NCBI RefSeq assembly: GCF_009909145.1
Contig: NZ_JAAAPJ010000023.1
Coordinates: 1 to 64,000 of the forward strand
Length of the DNA stretch: 64,000 nt
Source: Corallococcus silvisoli
GTDB taxonomy: Bacteria > Myxococcota > Myxococcia > Myxococcales > Myxococcaceae
Direction of reading: 5' to 3'
Shown here: positions 62,465-64,000 of the stretch, one piece after another
Layout: each line of letters starts with the position of its first letter
How positions within the stretch are numbered: position 1 is the first letter of the stretch
Notes under the pieces: generated by a model
Seen by the model: the letters and a program-made list of their open reading frames with translations, nothing else
Database searches by the model: none
Told to the model about the DNA's origin: nothing
Position numbers and translations under genes: made by a program

Positions 62465-64000
62465 GCACGAGCGCAGAAGGACGGGACTACCGGTCCCTGA
62501 TGAAGAACGCCCTGGTCGAGCTGGAGCGGCTGCAAGGCCAGCTCGACGCCGCGGAGGCCGCCCGACGCGAGCCCATCGCCATCATCGGACTCGGGTGCCG
62601 TTTCCCTGGCGGCGCGGACACCCCCGAGCGGTACTGGCGACTGCTGCGCGACGGCGGCAGCGGCATCGTCGAGGTGCCACCGGATCGCTGGGACGTGGAT
62701 GCCTGGTACGACCCGGATCCGGACGCCCCGGGGAAGATGTACACGCGCTTCGGCGGCTTCCTGGGACCGGTGGATGGGTTTGATCCGCGGTTCTTCGGGA
62801 TCTCGCCTCGCGAGGCGAACAGCCTGGATCCCCAGCAGCGCCTGTTGCTGGAGGTCACCTGGGAGGCGCTGGAGCGGGCCGGGATTCCCCCCGAACGCCT
62901 CTATGGCACCCAGACGGGGACGTTCCTGGGCGTGAGCAACTTCGAGCACGCCACCTCGCTGGGGAAGGTCCCCCCGGCGCGGATCGACGCGTACTTCGGC
63001 ACCGGCGGTGCGCTCAGCGTGGCCTCTGGTCGGCTCTCGTTCGCGCTGGGGCTGACGGGGCCGAGCATGACGGTGGACACCGCGTGCTCCTCGTCGCTGG
63101 TCACCGTCCACCTCGCCTGCCAGAGCCTGCGGAACCGGGAGTGCGACCTCGCGCTCGCCGGTGGCGTGAACGTCATCTTCGCCCCGCAGGTGGGCATCAC
63201 CTTCTGCAAGGCCCGCATGCTGGCGCCGGATGGGCGCTGCAAGACCTTCGACGCCGCCGCGGACGGCTTCGTCCGAGGCGAGGGCTGCGGGATGATCGTC
63301 CTCAAGCGGCTGAGTGACGCGCGGGCGGCGGGCGACCCCATCCTCGCGCTCATCCGCGGCTCGAGCGTCAACCAGGACGGCCCGAGCGGAGGCCTCACCG
63401 TGCCCAGCGGCCCCTCACAGGAGGCCGTCATCCGGCAGGCCCTGGCCCGCGGAGGCCTCACGCCTCAAGAGATTGACTACGTGGAGGCGCACGGCACGGG
63501 CACCTCCCTGGGGGATCCGATCGAGGTCGGCGCGCTCGGAGCGGTCTTCGGCCCGGGCCGCACCGGGGGCCCGCTGCTGATTGGCTCGGCGAAGACCAAC
63601 CTGGGCCACCTGGAGGGCGCGGCGGGCATCGCGGGCATCATCAAGGTGGTGCTCGCGCTCCAGCACCGTGAGCACCCGCCCCACCTGAACTTCAAGAACC
63701 CCAGCCCGCACATCCCCTGGGAGCGGCTGCCCGTGGAGGTGCCCACCACGCCCAGGGCCTGGCCCATCCGGGAGGGCGCGCGCAGGGCGGGGGTCAGCTC
63801 CTTCGGCTTCAGCGGCACCAACGCCCACGTGGTGCTGGAGGAGGCGCCGCCCGTCGAGGCGTTGGAGACGGCCATGGAGCGGCCGATGCATGTGCTGGTG
63901 CTCTCGGGGCGCACGCCCCAGGCGCTGGAGCAGCAGGCGAGCCGGTTCGAGGCGCACCTGGACACAACGGACGCGCGGCTCGCGGACATCTGCTTCACCG
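62461..64000 (+). CDS. Polyketide synthase 9, 3' end beyond the window: KS-...
   Basis: The first 513 residues are visible. An N-terminal helix (YRSLMKNALVELERLQGQLD) is followed by a complete KS, about 36-475, with Cys209 in DTACSSS, VEAHGTGTSLGDP and NLGHLEG, then the start of the KS-AT linker. Everything after that lies outside the window, so domain content, AT state and any release domain are unknown. ATG 62461 overlaps the stop of PKS 8. Confidence 0.93.
   Translation, partial: MSTSAEGRDYRSLMKNALVELERLQGQLDAAEAARREPIAIIGLGCRFPGGADTPERYWRLLRDGGSGIVEVPPDRWDVDAWYDPDPDAPGKMYTRFGGFLGPVDGFDPRFFGISPREANSLDPQQRLLLEVTWEALERAGIPPERLYGTQTGTFLGVSNFEHATSLGKVPPARIDAYFGTGGALSVASGRLSFALGLTGPSMTVDTACSSSLVTVHLACQSLRNRECDLALAGGVNVIFAPQVGITFCKARMLAPDGRCKTFDAAADGFVRGEGCGMIVLKRLSDARAAGDPILALIRGSSVNQDGPSGGLTVPSGPSQEAVIRQALARGGLTPQEIDYVEAHGTGTSLGDPIEVGALGAVFGPGRTGGPLLIGSAKTNLGHLEGAAGIAGIIKVVLALQHREHPPHLNFKNPSPHIPWERLPVEVPTTPRAWPIREGARRAGVSSFGFSGTNAHVVLEEAPPVEALETAMERPMHVLVLSGRTPQALEQQASRFEAHLDTTDARLADICFT

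Overview
The window is GC-rich DNA with codon use typical of a predatory myxobacterium (Myxococcota, most likely the Myxococcus/Corallococcus/Archangium group). This rests on GC content, the one-module-per-protein polyketide synthases and the myxophage-like replication genes; no 16S marker is present. It has two unrelated halves.

Positions 1-13,221 are the right end of an integrated phage or phage-like element. A replication and recombination set runs on the + strand: a VapE-type ATPase (cut by the window start), a RecB/Cas4-like PD-(D/E)XK nuclease with a probable Fe-S cluster, an SNF2-like helicase, a probable ssDNA-binding protein, a family A DNA polymerase, a RuvC-like resolvase and an excisionase-like HTH protein. 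A convergent tyrosine integrase closes the element. Its attachment site is the displaced 3' half of a tRNA-Glu(UUC) gene at 13,181-13,221, followed by a strong terminator; the intact tRNA should lie beyond the left edge. Three lower-GC cargo blocks interrupt the core: a DUF4238 gene pair, a RES-domain (NAD-consuming toxin type) gene and a 110-aa orphan. After each cargo block the core resumes at a copy of the same short C-rich/G-rich site.

Positions 13,222-14,852 are a transition zone. It holds a gene for an exported acyl-carrier-like protein whose phosphopantetheine serine is a tryptophan, and a second, decayed copy of the tRNA-Glu 3' half at 14,423-14,463, which suggests an older integration at the same tRNA.

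Positions 14,853-64,000 are a large type I polyketide locus, all on the + strand and probably one transcription unit. It begins with a patatin-like hydrolase, an ArsA/Get3-type ATPase with an HSP20-like tail and a small helical protein. Nine PKS proteins follow, the last cut by the window end, joined by overlaps or gaps of under 20 bp. Protein 1 starts with a GNAT-ACP loading unit plus KS-AT-DH-MT-KR-ACP. Then come KS-AT(dead)-MT-ACP, KS-AT-KR-ACP, KS-DH-KR-ACP with no AT at all, KS-AT-MT-KR-ACP, KS-AT-KR-ACP, KS-AT-DH-ER-KR-ACP, KS-AT-DH-KR-ACP and KS-.... Every intact AT carries the malonyl signature, so methyl branches must come from the three C-methyltransferase domains. One module has an eroded AT and another a cleanly deleted AT inside an otherwise cis-AT line, and three ketoreductases have lost catalytic residues. 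I could not match this module series to a known myxobacterial compound from memory. No release domain or pathway regulator is visible before the window ends.
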